A stretch of DNA of 22,242 nt from Candidatus Cloacimonadota bacterium (GTDB lineage: Bacteria; Cloacimonadota; Cloacimonadia; JGIOTU-2), in the NCBI GenBank assembly GCA_021158425.1, contig JAGGUR010000104.1, positions 1-22,242 of the forward strand, in the 5' to 3' direction. The position numbers were made by a program, and so were the translations under genes. The notes below the pieces were generated by a model. The model saw only the letters and a program-made list of their open reading frames with translations. It was not told the origin of the DNA and did no database searches. Positions 15,216 through 22,242 of the stretch are shown one piece after another (the stretch's first letter is position 1; every line of letters starts with the position of its first letter).

Positions 15216-16243
15216 CTTATAAACTTTCTGACTTTGATTATTATCTACCTACAGAGAGAATTGCTCAGTATCCTTCAGAAAAAAGAACAGATTCAAAATT
15301 AATGGTTCTTAATCGTTCAGACAAAAAAATCAATATTGATAAATTTTTTAATGTAATCAATTATTTGGATAAATCTGACCTGCTTGTGCTGAATGAAACA
15401 AAAGTTATACCTGCTCGTTTAATAGGGAGAAAGCCAACAGGTGGAAAGGTTGAAATCTTTCTCCTTGAGCAGATAGATAATAGCCTTTGGAAATGCCTTG
15501 TCAAACCAGGCCGTAGATTGAAAGCTGGAAACAAAGTAATTTTTGGAGACAGAATTTTGACAGGAGAAATTATTAAACATAATAAACAAGGCGAAAGAAT
15601 TGTGAAATTTTCTTTTGAGAAAGACTTTTTTGCAATTTTAGATAAAATTGGAGAAGTCCCACTTCCCCCATATATAAAAAGAGAGCCTATACAGTCTGAT
15701 AGAATACGTTATCAAACAATATTCGCAAAAAAGAAAGGTTCTGTTGCAGCACCAACTGCAGGTTTACACTTTGATAAAAATCTAATAAGAAAATTTGAGG
15801 AAAAAGAGATTGAAATCGCTACAATCAATCTTAAGGTTGGCTTAGATACTTTCCGTCCAGTATCAACATCAAGGATTGAGAATCATAAGATGCATAAAGA
15901 ATTCTGTGAAGTATCCCCAACTACTGCCAAAAAGATAAATATAGCAAAAAAAGAAGGCAAAAAAATTGTGGCGGTTGGAACAACTACTGTTCGTACTTTA
16001 GAAAGCTTTTTTGAAAATGGCGAATTGCATTCGGGCAGGAAATGGACTGATATTTTTATCTATCCTAAATACAAATTCAAAATCGTTGATAAATTAATTA
16101 CAAATTTCCATCTGCCAAGATCAACTTTGCTAATGCTTGTGTCTGCATTTGCTGGTTATGACTTTATAAAAATTGCATACAAAAAAGCAATTGAAGAAAA
16201 TTTCCGATTCTACAGTTATGGTGATGCAATGCTTATTTTATAA
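15209..16243 (+). CDS. queA: S-adenosylmethionine:tRNA ribosyltransferase-isomerase (QueA)
   Basis: A 344-residue enzyme of queuosine biosynthesis. It transfers and isomerises the ribosyl part of S-adenosylmethionine onto preQ1 in position 34 of GUN-anticodon tRNAs, giving epoxyqueuosine. Conserved motifs run the full length: LSDFDYYLP (6-14), LLVLNETKVIPARL (58-71), YQTIFAKKKGSVAAPTAGLHF (168-188), VGLDTFRPV (210-218), VGTTTVRTLES (256-266), ITNFHLPRSTLLMLVSAF (297-314) and FYSYGDAML (334-342). Length is normal. The ATG is part of the repeat word ATGACAT and no Shine-Dalgarno is seen; the repeat insertion has probably separated it from a former coupled start. The next gene encodes biotin ligase. 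No other queuosine genes are in the window. Confidence 0.97.
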   Translation: MTSYKLSDFDYYLPTERIAQYPSEKRTDSKLMVLNRSDKKINIDKFFNVINYLDKSDLLVLNETKVIPARLIGRKPTGGKVEIFLLEQIDNSLWKCLVKPGRRLKAGNKVIFGDRILTGEIIKHNKQGERIVKFSFEKDFFAILDKIGEVPLPPYIKREPIQSDRIRYQTIFAKKKGSVAAPTAGLHFDKNLIRKFEEKEIEIATINLKVGLDTFRPVSTSRIENHKMHKEFCEVSPTTAKKINIAKKEGKKIVAVGTTTVRTLESFFENGELHSGRKWTDIFIYPKYKFKIVDKLITNFHLPRSTLLMLVSAFAGYDFIKIAYKKAIEENFRFYSYGDAMLIL

Positions 16244-16248
16244 TGTAG

Positions 16249-16268
16249 CACAGGCTTCCAAGCCTGTG
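16249..16268. repeat. CACAGGCTT-CC-AAGCCTGTG hairpin
   Basis: Perfect 9-bp inverted repeat 5 nt after the queA stop. It could slow RNA decay or act as a weak terminator, but no T-run follows. The TAGCACAGGC...GCCTGTG word resembles a widespread intergenic repeat type. Confidence 0.6.
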
Positions 16269-16301
16269 TTTCCGACTTATTAGCATAATTTATTGCAAAA
16301 A

Positions 16302-17027
16302 ATGAAATCCAATCTACTTAAAAGTATAAAATTTTATAATAAGATAGACTCCACAGATTTGGAAGCCAAAAGGCTTATTAGTAGTGGTAAAATATTAAAC
16401 GATACTGTATTAGTCACAGAAATTCAAACCTCAGGAATAGGACGCTTAAATAGGGAATGGGTCTCTGAAAAAGGTGGATTGTGGTTCACAATGATTTTTC
16501 CTAACCAAAATTTCAATCCATCTGTAACAGTTTTCACAGGCATCGTTCTGCATAAAATTTTATTACACTTTCTCCCTGATGCTCCCTTAATGATAAAATG
16601 GCCTAATGACATATTCTGGAAAGACAAGAAGATGGCTGGAATTCTATGTTCCAATTTTAGAAATTCATCAATCATCGGGATAGGCATTAATATGAATCAA
16701 AAAAATATGCCAGAACGAATCAGTAAAATTGCAACTTCCGTGTATATTGAAACAGGCAGGGAGATAAGATTGAAAAAATTCTTGAAAAAATTCTTGGAAA
16801 AATTTGAAAAAGAACTCCCGAAATATTTGAATAAAAATCTGCAACCTTTCTATTTATATTATAAAAAATATGATTACTTATCTGAAAAAGAAGTCTTACT
16901 AAAACTATCTAAAAATAAATTTATTGGTAAAGTATCCGGTATTTCAGAAACGGGAAATCTGATACTAAATGTGAATGGCAGAGAGAAAAATTTTTTATCA
17001 GCAGATAAAATTGACATAATTAGGTGA
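16302..17027 (+). CDS. birA: Biotin--[acetyl-CoA-carboxylase] ligase, catalytic form without HTH
   Basis: A 241-residue biotin-protein ligase that makes biotinyl-AMP and attaches biotin to a lysine of biotin carrier proteins. Motifs: KIDSTDLEAK (14-23), TSGIGRLNREW (43-53, the biotinyl-AMP binding loop), MIKWPNDI (97-104), KKMAGIL with the conserved K110, and GIGIN (126-130). The C-terminal SH3-like domain is about 195-241 (GKVSGISETGNLIL). There is no N-terminal helix-turn-helix, so unlike E. coli BirA it should not repress transcription. I prefer ATG at 16302; an in-frame TTG at 16293 adds three residues (MQK). Neither start has a good Shine-Dalgarno. It follows queA after a hairpin repeat. 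Confidence 0.93.
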   Translation: MKSNLLKSIKFYNKIDSTDLEAKRLISSGKILNDTVLVTEIQTSGIGRLNREWVSEKGGLWFTMIFPNQNFNPSVTVFTGIVLHKILLHFLPDAPLMIKWPNDIFWKDKKMAGILCSNFRNSSIIGIGINMNQKNMPERISKIATSVYIETGREIRLKKFLKKFLEKFEKELPKYLNKNLQPFYLYYKKYDYLSEKEVLLKLSKNKFIGKVSGISETGNLILNVNGREKNFLSADKIDIIR

Positions 17028-17176
17028 ATTAGTAAATTAGTGAACTGGTTCACCCCGTTAGATATTTATGTTTTTATTTAGATATTATATTATCAGCAAT
17101 TAGTGGATATAAAAAAGAGTTATAAATTTTTTATAAATTATCTAACGGGGTTAATTAGTTAATTGGCGAATTAATT
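17027..17176. repeat. Octanucleotide-phased AATTAGTN array interrupted by an inverted-repeat element
   Basis: Left part: AATTAGTA, AATTAGTG, AACTGGTT at 17027-17050. Right part: AATTAGTT, AATTGGCG, AATTAATT at 17153-17176, continuing less regularly to about 17196. Both sides keep an 8-bp period. The 100-bp element at 17052-17151 lies between them. Confidence 0.55.
17052..17151. mobile_element. 100-bp AT-rich element with 13-bp terminal inverted repeats (MITE-like)
   Basis: ACCCCGTTAGATA (17052-17064) is perfectly inverted as TATCTAACGGGGT (17139-17151), spanning exactly 100 bp with an AT-rich interior and no ORF. No clear target-site duplication is seen beside it. It could be a non-autonomous element, or a large stem-loop repeat between birA and the tRNA. 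Confidence 0.45.
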
Positions 17177-17205
17177 ATTAGTTTGCCAATTAACCAGATT
17201 ATTAA

Positions 17206-17247
17206 AATCTTTAATTTTTAATCTTTAATTTTTAATCTTTAATCTTT
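17206..17247. repeat. Heptanucleotide tandem array (6 units) upstream of tRNA-Arg
   Basis: Six phased 7-bp units: AATCTTT, AATTTTT, AATCTTT, AATTTTT, AATCTTT, AATCTTT. It ends 7 nt before the tRNA and has the same unit length and unit number as the array at 226-267. Confidence 0.8.
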
Positions 17248-17254
17248 ATTATCA

Positions 17255-17331
17255 GCCCCAGTAGCTCAGAAGGATAGAGCAGCGGTTTCCTAAACCGTTG
17301 GTCGGAGGTTCGAATCCTCTCTGGGGCACCA
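17255..17331 (+). tRNA. tRNA-Arg (anticodon CCT)
   Basis: A complete cloverleaf can be drawn: acceptor GCCCCAG/CTGGGGC, D-stem GCTC/GAGC, anticodon stem GCGGT/ACCGT around TTCCTAA with anticodon CCT at 17289-17291, and T-stem GGAGG/CCTCT with loop TTCGAAT. Discriminator A and CCA are encoded (17328-17331). It decodes AGG. Confidence 0.97.
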
Positions 17332-17430
17332 AATTATAATTCTAATTTTCTATAAATCAATAAATTTAGAAAAACTTGACACTGAAAATATTTAAATAGA
17401 GAGTGTGTTTTATTAATAAGGAGATTCAGC

Positions 17431-17625
17431 GTGAAAAAAGTAAGAACATTTGCAGCTAAATTAGCGCATGCTACTAAAGGAAAAACCAAAACGATTTGCC
17501 CTGTCTGTCATTCTGAAATAAAAACTATAGAATTAATTCGTAGTAGACAAAGTAATGGCAAATGGGCACCTAAGAGAGAATTCGTCAAAATCTGTAAATG
17601 TAATGAAGAGGAAATATTAGCTTAA
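17431..17625 (+). CDS. 64-residue four-cysteine (zinc-ribbon-like) protein
   Basis: I do not recognise a named family. The protein starts at GTG with a strong AAGGAG (17418-17423) 7 nt upstream, so it is very likely real. It has a basic N-terminus (MKKVRTFAAKLAHATKGKTK), then CPVC (23-26) and CKC (55-57), with basic/aromatic sequence between (RSRQSNGKWAPKREFVK). Three or four of these cysteines could bind zinc in a small ribbon, which suggests nucleic-acid or ribosome binding (inference). It lies 99 bp after tRNA-Arg and is followed by a clear intrinsic terminator at 17664-17696, so it may be transcribed alone or with the tRNA. Confidence 0.8.
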   Translation: MKKVRTFAAKLAHATKGKTKTICPVCHSEIKTIELIRSRQSNGKWAPKREFVKICKCNEEEILA

Positions 17626-17663
17626 AATAATTTATTAACAATTCTACTTATAAATATTTATTG

Positions 17664-17696
17664 TCCTCTTGTCTATTATTGATAAGAGGATTTTTT
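17664..17696 (+). terminator. Rho-independent terminator
   Basis: TCCTCTTGTC and GATAAGAGGA form a 10-bp stem with one G-T pair around the loop TATTATT, followed at once by six T residues (17691-17696). It lies 38 nt after the stop of the four-cysteine protein gene. It is the only textbook intrinsic terminator I see in the window. Confidence 0.9.
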
Positions 17697-17730
17697 GAGT
17701 AATTGTAATTAGTTATAAAAGGATATATTA

Positions 17731-18639
17731 ATGGAAAAATTAACTTTATTGATATTCTTCTTACTTATATCGTTTTCAATAAGTTATTCACAATCTAATT
17801 CACAGGAGAATGGTTTTCTAATTCTAAATGTTGGCAACAGCGCAAGTATGACAGGAAAAGGGGAGGCGGCTTCAGCAACTTCAAGCGATGCAACTGTTCT
17901 CTGGTATAACCCTGCAGCTGTACAAATAAATCAATATTCTAATTTTTGTTTCTCTCATAATAGTTATATAAAAGAGTTTGATATTAATATTGAAAATGCC
18001 TCTCTTATTATTAAAAAGGGCAATTATAGTTATGGATTAGGTGTGGTTTATCTTAATTATGGTAAATTGGATAAAACGGATGAGGTTGGTACAATCATTG
18101 GAGAATATCATCCTATTGATATTGTCATTGCAGGTAATTATGCTATGCGTATATCTCCCTATTTTTCTTTTGGCACAAATCTGAAAATCGTCTATGAAAA
18201 AATTGATACTGAATCTTCTCTTGGATTTGGAACAGATTTAGGAGTAATATACGACTCGTTTATCAAAGGTTTGAATTTGGCGTTTGTTCTACAAAATATT
18301 GGATTCTCTACTAAAATGGACAACGAAAGAATAGAATTCCCATTAACATACAAGATTGGTGTTCATCATGAATTAAATTTATTTGAACAATCAGAATTAT
18401 CAGTTTCGTGTGATTTAATAAAATTTGAGGATGAGGATGTTAAATTGAATCTGGGTTTAGAGTATGCATTTGCAGAAGTAATTTACACTCGCTTAGGATA
18501 TAAAATAGGTTATGATGTAGAAAACTTTTCCGGTGGACTTGGTATTAAACTTAATAATTACAGATTTGATTATTCTTTTACTCCATTCCAAAGCGGTCTT
18601 GGAAATGCACATCGTTTTTCAATATCTTATGATTTTTAG
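17731..18639 (+). CDS. PorV/PorQ-type outer-membrane beta-barrel protein
   Basis: A 302-residue exported protein. The signal peptide is about 1-20 (MEKLTLLIFFLLISFSISYS). The segment VGNSASMTGKGEAASATSSDATVLWYNPAAV (34-64) is the FadL-superfamily hallmark shared by PorV/PorQ proteins: a small-residue run, then SDAT and WYNPA. The rest alternates beta strands (YSYGLGVVYLNYG, FGTNLKIVYEKI, NLGLEYAFAEVIYTRLGYKIGY) and ends in FSISYDF with a C-terminal Phe, as expected for barrel insertion. In T9SS, PorV helps deliver cargo released from the translocon to the sortase. Whether this paralogue does so, or belongs to the wider UPF0164-like group, is not decidable here. AAAAGGA lies 8 nt before ATG. 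The secreted S8 protease follows downstream. Confidence 0.8.
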   Translation: MEKLTLLIFFLLISFSISYSQSNSQENGFLILNVGNSASMTGKGEAASATSSDATVLWYNPAAVQINQYSNFCFSHNSYIKEFDINIENASLIIKKGNYSYGLGVVYLNYGKLDKTDEVGTIIGEYHPIDIVIAGNYAMRISPYFSFGTNLKIVYEKIDTESSLGFGTDLGVIYDSFIKGLNLAFVLQNIGFSTKMDNERIEFPLTYKIGVHHELNLFEQSELSVSCDLIKFEDEDVKLNLGLEYAFAEVIYTRLGYKIGYDVENFSGGLGIKLNNYRFDYSFTPFQSGLGNAHRFSISYDF

Positions 18640-18648
18640 GAAAATAAT

Positions 18649-18804
18649 ATGAAACATATATGTTCCGAATCCCTGATTATCCCCGCGGAAGCGGGGAGTA
18701 GACGGGACACCCCATTAAATAGTCCGCCAGCTCCAATCCGTCAGTTGACGGACCGATAGAATCGGGTCTGGTGGAAAAGGGGCAGGCAAAGGAGTATGAA
18801 AAAT
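18649..18804. repeat. Cluster of short palindromes downstream of the PorV-like gene
   Basis: Contains ATGAAACAT (18649-18657), CCCCGC-GGAA-GCGGGG (18681-18696), TCCGCCAG (18723-18730) facing CTGGTGGA, CCGTCA-GT-TGACGG (18738-18751) and CCGAT-AGA-ATCGG (18753-18765), then AAAGGAG-T-ATGAAAA (18788-18802). The first and last words also bracket the repeat region at 11139-11182. Confidence 0.6.
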
Positions 18805-18916
18805 AACACACCCCCTCCGATGAATCGGAGACCCCTCTTGATAGAGGGGAATTCCAAAAAATCCCCTCTTGAGAGGGGTGGATGTGCCGATTTATCGGGA
18901 CAGACGGGGTGTGTAA
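18804..18916. repeat. Composite palindromic repeat (ACACACCCC ... GGGGTGTGT)
   Basis: Outer arms ACACACCCC (18806-18814) and GGGGTGTGT (18906-18914) enclose four inner hairpins: CTCCGAT-GA-ATCGGAG (18815-18830), CCCCTC-TTGATA-GAGGGG (18832-18849), CCCCTCT-TG-AGAGGGG (18863-18878) and CCGAT-TT-ATCGG (18887-18898). It ends 17 bp before the protease start and is open in the protease reading frame. Confidence 0.8.
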
Positions 18917-18933
18917 CCGGCGTGCTATTACAT

Positions 18934-21900
18934 ATGAAAAAGTTAATCTGTATAATTATTCTAAGTTTTTTCTCCGTAATCATATTGCAAGCCCAAGTTG
19001 TATCAAATAACGAAGTAATTGTTCGCTTTTCGCAAAAAGCTGAAACTAAAAACTCATTAACCGGAATATCTTCTTTTGATAATGTCATCTCAAGATATAA
19101 TGTCCAAAAAATAACCCCTGTTCTTGAGAATAAAGGATTTTATATCTATCATATTTTGTGCGAGAAAAAACTTGATTTTGAAGAACTTAAAAATTTGGTA
19201 AATATTAAATCCGAAATTATCTATGTCCAACCTAATTATATTAATAAAATGCTATCTGTTACCCCAAATGATCCAAAATACTATAAACAGTGGGGCTTAG
19301 AAGCTATTAGAGCAAATAAAGCTTGGGATATTGAAAAAGGTAATGAGCAAGTTGTAATTGGACTGATTGATTCAGGAGTGGATTATAATCATCCTGATTT
19401 GGCTAATAATATCTGGATTAATCCTGATGAAATCCCTGATAATGGAATTGATGATGATAATAATGGCTTTATTGATGACTGGCAGGGATGGGATTTCACT
19501 GATACTGAAATGTTAGAGGCTCTTGGAGATTGTAGAGAAAGAGACAATGACCCAATGGATGACCTTGGACATGGCACTCACTGTGCGGGTATTATCAGTG
19601 CACAAACAAACAATAATTTAGGTGTTGCTGGAGTGACCTGGTTTTGCAAACTGATGAACATTCGTGCGGGATTTCGCACAACTGCCGGAGGTTTCCTTGA
19701 GGATGATGATGTTTCTTCAGCAATAATCTATGCTGCTGATAATGGGGCTCAAATTATAAGTATTAGCTGGGGTGATACAGAACTATCTCCTGTAATTAGA
19801 GATGTCTGCCAGTATGCTTTTGAGATGGGAGTAGTAATTATTGCATCTGCTGGAAATGAAGCTGGGGTCGGATTGTTATATCCTGCTGCATTAGATAATA
19901 TAATATCTGTTACTGCAGTTGATGAAGACCTCTCTTTATGTTCATTTTCAAGTTACGGAGAAGGAATAGATTTATGTGCCCCTGGACTTAATATAACCAG
20001 CACATACCTAAATAATGATTATAAAGAGGAAGGTGGGACATCTATGTCTGCTCCTTTTGTCTCAGGAGCTGTGGCACTTCTTCTATCACAAAATCCTTTG
20101 CTAACGAATGACGAAATCTATAATTTGCTCAAAATCTCATGTGATGACCTTGGAGAAAAAGGATATGATAATCAGTTTGGTTACGGAATTATAAATATTG
20201 AAAAACTCCTCATTAATTCAACAAAAAGTAACCAAATAGAAGCAGAAATATCTTCCCCAAAATATAATGATGGATTTCATCAAAATTTTCCAATTATTGG
20301 AAATGCTTATTGTCCTGAATTCTTTCACTATTCAGTAACATTCACAGATAAACCAAATCCTGAAGAAAATGATTGGCTGGATATCGTAACTCATAATCCC
20401 ACACCATATTATTATGACACTCTTGTCTTTGACGATACACTGGCATTTTTCAACACTGAAGGTATCGCAGATTCAACCTATTATCTCCGCTTGTCTGTTA
20501 AGGATATAAATGGGAATAACTTTGTAGATATAATAAAAGTCAATATTGATAAATCGCCTCCAGAATTTATTGAAAATACAACCTCAATTAACACCCGTTA
20601 TAATTTTGATAAAAAAAACTATTATATTTTATCAGTTACTGATGAGCCTGTAAAATTCAAAGCAACTTGCTTTTCTTCAGAAGTTGATAGTTTCTTAATT
20701 ATTGAGAGTAAATTCTCACGAGTTGCATCGCTTAGACTTCCTGAAAATTTACCTGATACCCAACTCTCGTTCTTTATAGATATTACTAATAAATCTGGAT
20801 TAAGTAATTCAACGGAAATTTTCTATGATACGATAAATATTGATAATTCTTCAATTGCAACAAGTGGCTTTGAAAAATTATTTGAATATCCAAATGCAGG
20901 ATATTTATGTCCCAATAATTATGATATAAATAATAATGGGAAAAAAGAATTAGTATTTATGGAATTCCCAGAAGAAGGTACTTATGGGCAGGTAAAGTTT
21001 TGTGAAGAAAATAATAATAATGACCTGATTGTTAAATATACTATGCCTGTTGAATTTCAGCCCTGGAGCATTGGAGATAGTAATGGAGATGGAAAATTTG
21101 AGATAGTAGGTAATATCGGAGACTCAATACTCATTTATGAGGCTACTTCTGAAGATACTTTTCCAAATAGTTTCATCTTTGGGAAAAGAGGTATTGGAGG
21201 ATTATACGGTTGTGCATTTCAAGATTTAAATGGCAACGGTAGTGATGAATTATTAGTAAATACAATACTTGATTCCCAGAAAACAGCCTATAGAATTTAT
21301 AACAGAGAAGTAAATAACGCTTTTGTATATAGCGGACATTGGTTATTGAACAACACTCATACATATTCAAAAAATCAACTTAGTCCACATATCCAGTTTG
21401 GCTATTTAGACAACGATGGGCTACTTGACATTCTCCTTTCTGATATTGATGGAGATATTTTAATTTACGAAGCGAAAAATTTGAATTCATTAAATTTTGA
21501 AGTTAAAGATACCTTATATATTCCAATTCCTAATGCTCTATATTTAAGTATTGGAGATTTGGACGGCGATGGCACAGATGAATTTATTGTAGGTGGATAT
21601 AATGAAGACATTATGAACCCTAATAATCAGGTATGGCTTTATGCTGTTTTTGGTGCTATTGAAAACGACCAATATGCAATGATAGATTATACAGAGATTT
21701 CCGGTGTATCCTCCAAAAATGGACTCTGTATTGCAGATTTAGACCCTGATAAGCATAACGGTGATGAAGTTATTATTGCTGCCTCACCAGATATATACAT
21801 ATATAAATTACAAAATAATGAATTCAAGCCTATCTGGGTTGGTAATTCGTATCGGTCTTATTATCCGATTTCTCTGGACTTAGATAATGATAATGTTAAT

Positions 21901-22242
21901 GAATCTGTTGCTTTCAACCAAAAGAACGGGCAGGACTCTCTCTGTTTAGTTCTTTATCATTATCCTGATAATATAATTGATGTGCCAATCCCACAAAATT
22001 TTACGGCAATACCTATAAATAAAAATTCTATTAGGTTAAATTGGCGTTCTATTTCAGATATAGATTCATTCAAAATCTATCGCACTTCATCATTTGATTC
22101 AATATCATTTTCTCTTGATGATACAATAGATACATTTATTGATACAAGCGTCTTTGCAGATACTTTTTATTTTTACCAGGCTTCAGCAATAAAAAATGGA
22201 ATTGAAAGCTATAAAACATTAAAAAAATTAGCAGTTCCTACT
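18934..22242 (+). CDS. Secreted subtilisin-like (S8) serine protease with FG-GAP-like repeats (partial, 3' end outside window)
   Basis: The frame is open for 1103 codons to the right edge. The signal peptide is 1-20 (MKKLICIIILSFFSVIILQA). Residues 24-107 look like an inhibitor-I9-type propeptide ending in IIYVQPNY. The S8 domain has D146 (GLIDSGVD), H213 (GHGTHCAG), oxyanion N308 (ASAGNE) and S370 (GGTSMSAPFVSG), a complete catalytic set. About 425-645 is beta-rich linker. From about 650 to 1005, seven Asp/Asn/Gly-rich repeats (such as DSNGDGKFEIV, DLNGNGSDELLV, DLDGDGTDEFIV) resemble FG-GAP/VCBS blades. Residues 1017-1103 look like fibronectin type III (IRLNWRSISDIDSFKIYRT). A T9SS sorting domain is likely beyond the edge. 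ATG 18934 lacks a Shine-Dalgarno; an in-frame ATG at 18796 preceded by AAAGGAG lies in repeats. Confidence 0.93.
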   Translation, partial: MKKLICIIILSFFSVIILQAQVVSNNEVIVRFSQKAETKNSLTGISSFDNVISRYNVQKITPVLENKGFYIYHILCEKKLDFEELKNLVNIKSEIIYVQPNYINKMLSVTPNDPKYYKQWGLEAIRANKAWDIEKGNEQVVIGLIDSGVDYNHPDLANNIWINPDEIPDNGIDDDNNGFIDDWQGWDFTDTEMLEALGDCRERDNDPMDDLGHGTHCAGIISAQTNNNLGVAGVTWFCKLMNIRAGFRTTAGGFLEDDDVSSAIIYAADNGAQIISISWGDTELSPVIRDVCQYAFEMGVVIIASAGNEAGVGLLYPAALDNIISVTAVDEDLSLCSFSSYGEGIDLCAPGLNITSTYLNNDYKEEGGTSMSAPFVSGAVALLLSQNPLLTNDEIYNLLKISCDDLGEKGYDNQFGYGIINIEKLLINSTKSNQIEAEISSPKYNDGFHQNFPIIGNAYCPEFFHYSVTFTDKPNPEENDWLDIVTHNPTPYYYDTLVFDDTLAFFNTEGIADSTYYLRLSVKDINGNNFVDIIKVNIDKSPPEFIENTTSINTRYNFDKKNYYILSVTDEPVKFKATCFSSEVDSFLIIESKFSRVASLRLPENLPDTQLSFFIDITNKSGLSNSTEIFYDTINIDNSSIATSGFEKLFEYPNAGYLCPNNYDINNNGKKELVFMEFPEEGTYGQVKFCEENNNNDLIVKYTMPVEFQPWSIGDSNGDGKFEIVGNIGDSILIYEATSEDTFPNSFIFGKRGIGGLYGCAFQDLNGNGSDELLVNTILDSQKTAYRIYNREVNNAFVYSGHWLLNNTHTYSKNQLSPHIQFGYLDNDGLLDILLSDIDGDILIYEAKNLNSLNFEVKDTLYIPIPNALYLSIGDLDGDGTDEFIVGGYNEDIMNPNNQVWLYAVFGAIENDQYAMIDYTEISGVSSKNGLCIADLDPDKHNGDEVIIAASPDIYIYKLQNNEFKPIWVGNSYRSYYPISLDLDNDNVNESVAFNQKNGQDSLCLVLYHYPDNIIDVPIPQNFTAIPINKNSIRLNWRSISDIDSFKIYRTSSFDSISFSLDDTIDTFIDTSVFADTFYFYQASAIKNGIESYKTLKKLAVPT

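Noticed and set aside
16249..16268. Hairpin after queA as an intrinsic terminator
   Set aside because: The stem is good but no T-run follows, and birA starts 33 nt later on the same strand.
17376..17381. TTGACA as a -35 box for the four-cysteine protein gene
   Set aside because: No -10-like hexamer lies 16-18 nt downstream; the AT-rich TAAATA is only 11 nt away.

Overview
The window is AT-rich and contains 15 genes I can support as protein-coding (two of them cut by the window edges), one tRNA-Arg and an unusually dense set of short intergenic repeats. Three things point to the FCB side of the bacterial tree (Bacteroidota, Cloacimonadota, Marinimicrobia and relatives), and most plausibly to a Cloacimonadota-like lineage. 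First, a secreted peptidase carries a type IX secretion (T9SS) C-terminal sorting domain. Second, there is a PorV/PorQ-type outer-membrane barrel protein. Third, DUF5683 and DUF3108 proteins are present. The phylum assignment is inference; no rRNA or ribosomal protein gene is present to settle it.

Layout. 1-137: the last strand of an outer-membrane barrel protein. 136-976: a PPP-type phosphatase whose 5' end is filled with repeats. 998-2746 (minus): a DUF4143 AAA ATPase followed almost directly by a DUF5683 membrane protein. 2761-3207: AT-rich gap. 3208-4182 (minus): a deoxyhypusine-synthase-like protein. 4183-4312: a repeat cluster. 4313-4528 (minus): a small DUF2905 membrane protein. 4599-7730 (minus): a 1043-residue T9SS-exported M14 carboxypeptidase. 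7731-7990: divergent promoter region. 7991-11052: long-chain acyl-CoA synthetase, then an ATP-cone/uridine-kinase fusion. 11053-11422: repeat-rich gap. 11423-17027: DinG-type helicase with a fused exonuclease, a DUF3108 exported protein, QueA and biotin-protein ligase, all on the plus strand. 17028-17254: phased tandem repeats around a 100-bp inverted-repeat element. 17255-17331: tRNA-Arg(CCT). 17431-17696: a 64-residue four-cysteine protein with a clear terminator. 17731-18639: PorV-like barrel protein. 18640-18933: composite palindromic repeats. 18934 to the right edge: a secreted subtilisin-like protease with FG-GAP/VCBS-like repeats, continuing beyond the window.

How the genes fit together. 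Most are ordinary chromosomal functions (tRNA queuosine modification, biotinylation, DNA repair, fatty-acid activation, nucleoside phosphorylation). A second theme is the cell surface: one barrel protein tail, a PorV-like barrel, a DUF3108 protein and two large secreted peptidases, consistent with T9SS export of degradative enzymes.

I did not find a defence island, CRISPR array, prophage or biosynthetic cluster. The most unusual signal is the repeat landscape. Heptanucleotide and octanucleotide phased tandem arrays, short GC-rich palindromes and composite palindromic elements sit exactly at gene boundaries. At three places they appear to have replaced or displaced a start codon, a translational-coupling junction or a gene's 3' end, and in front of the terminal protease they supply an alternative in-frame start.
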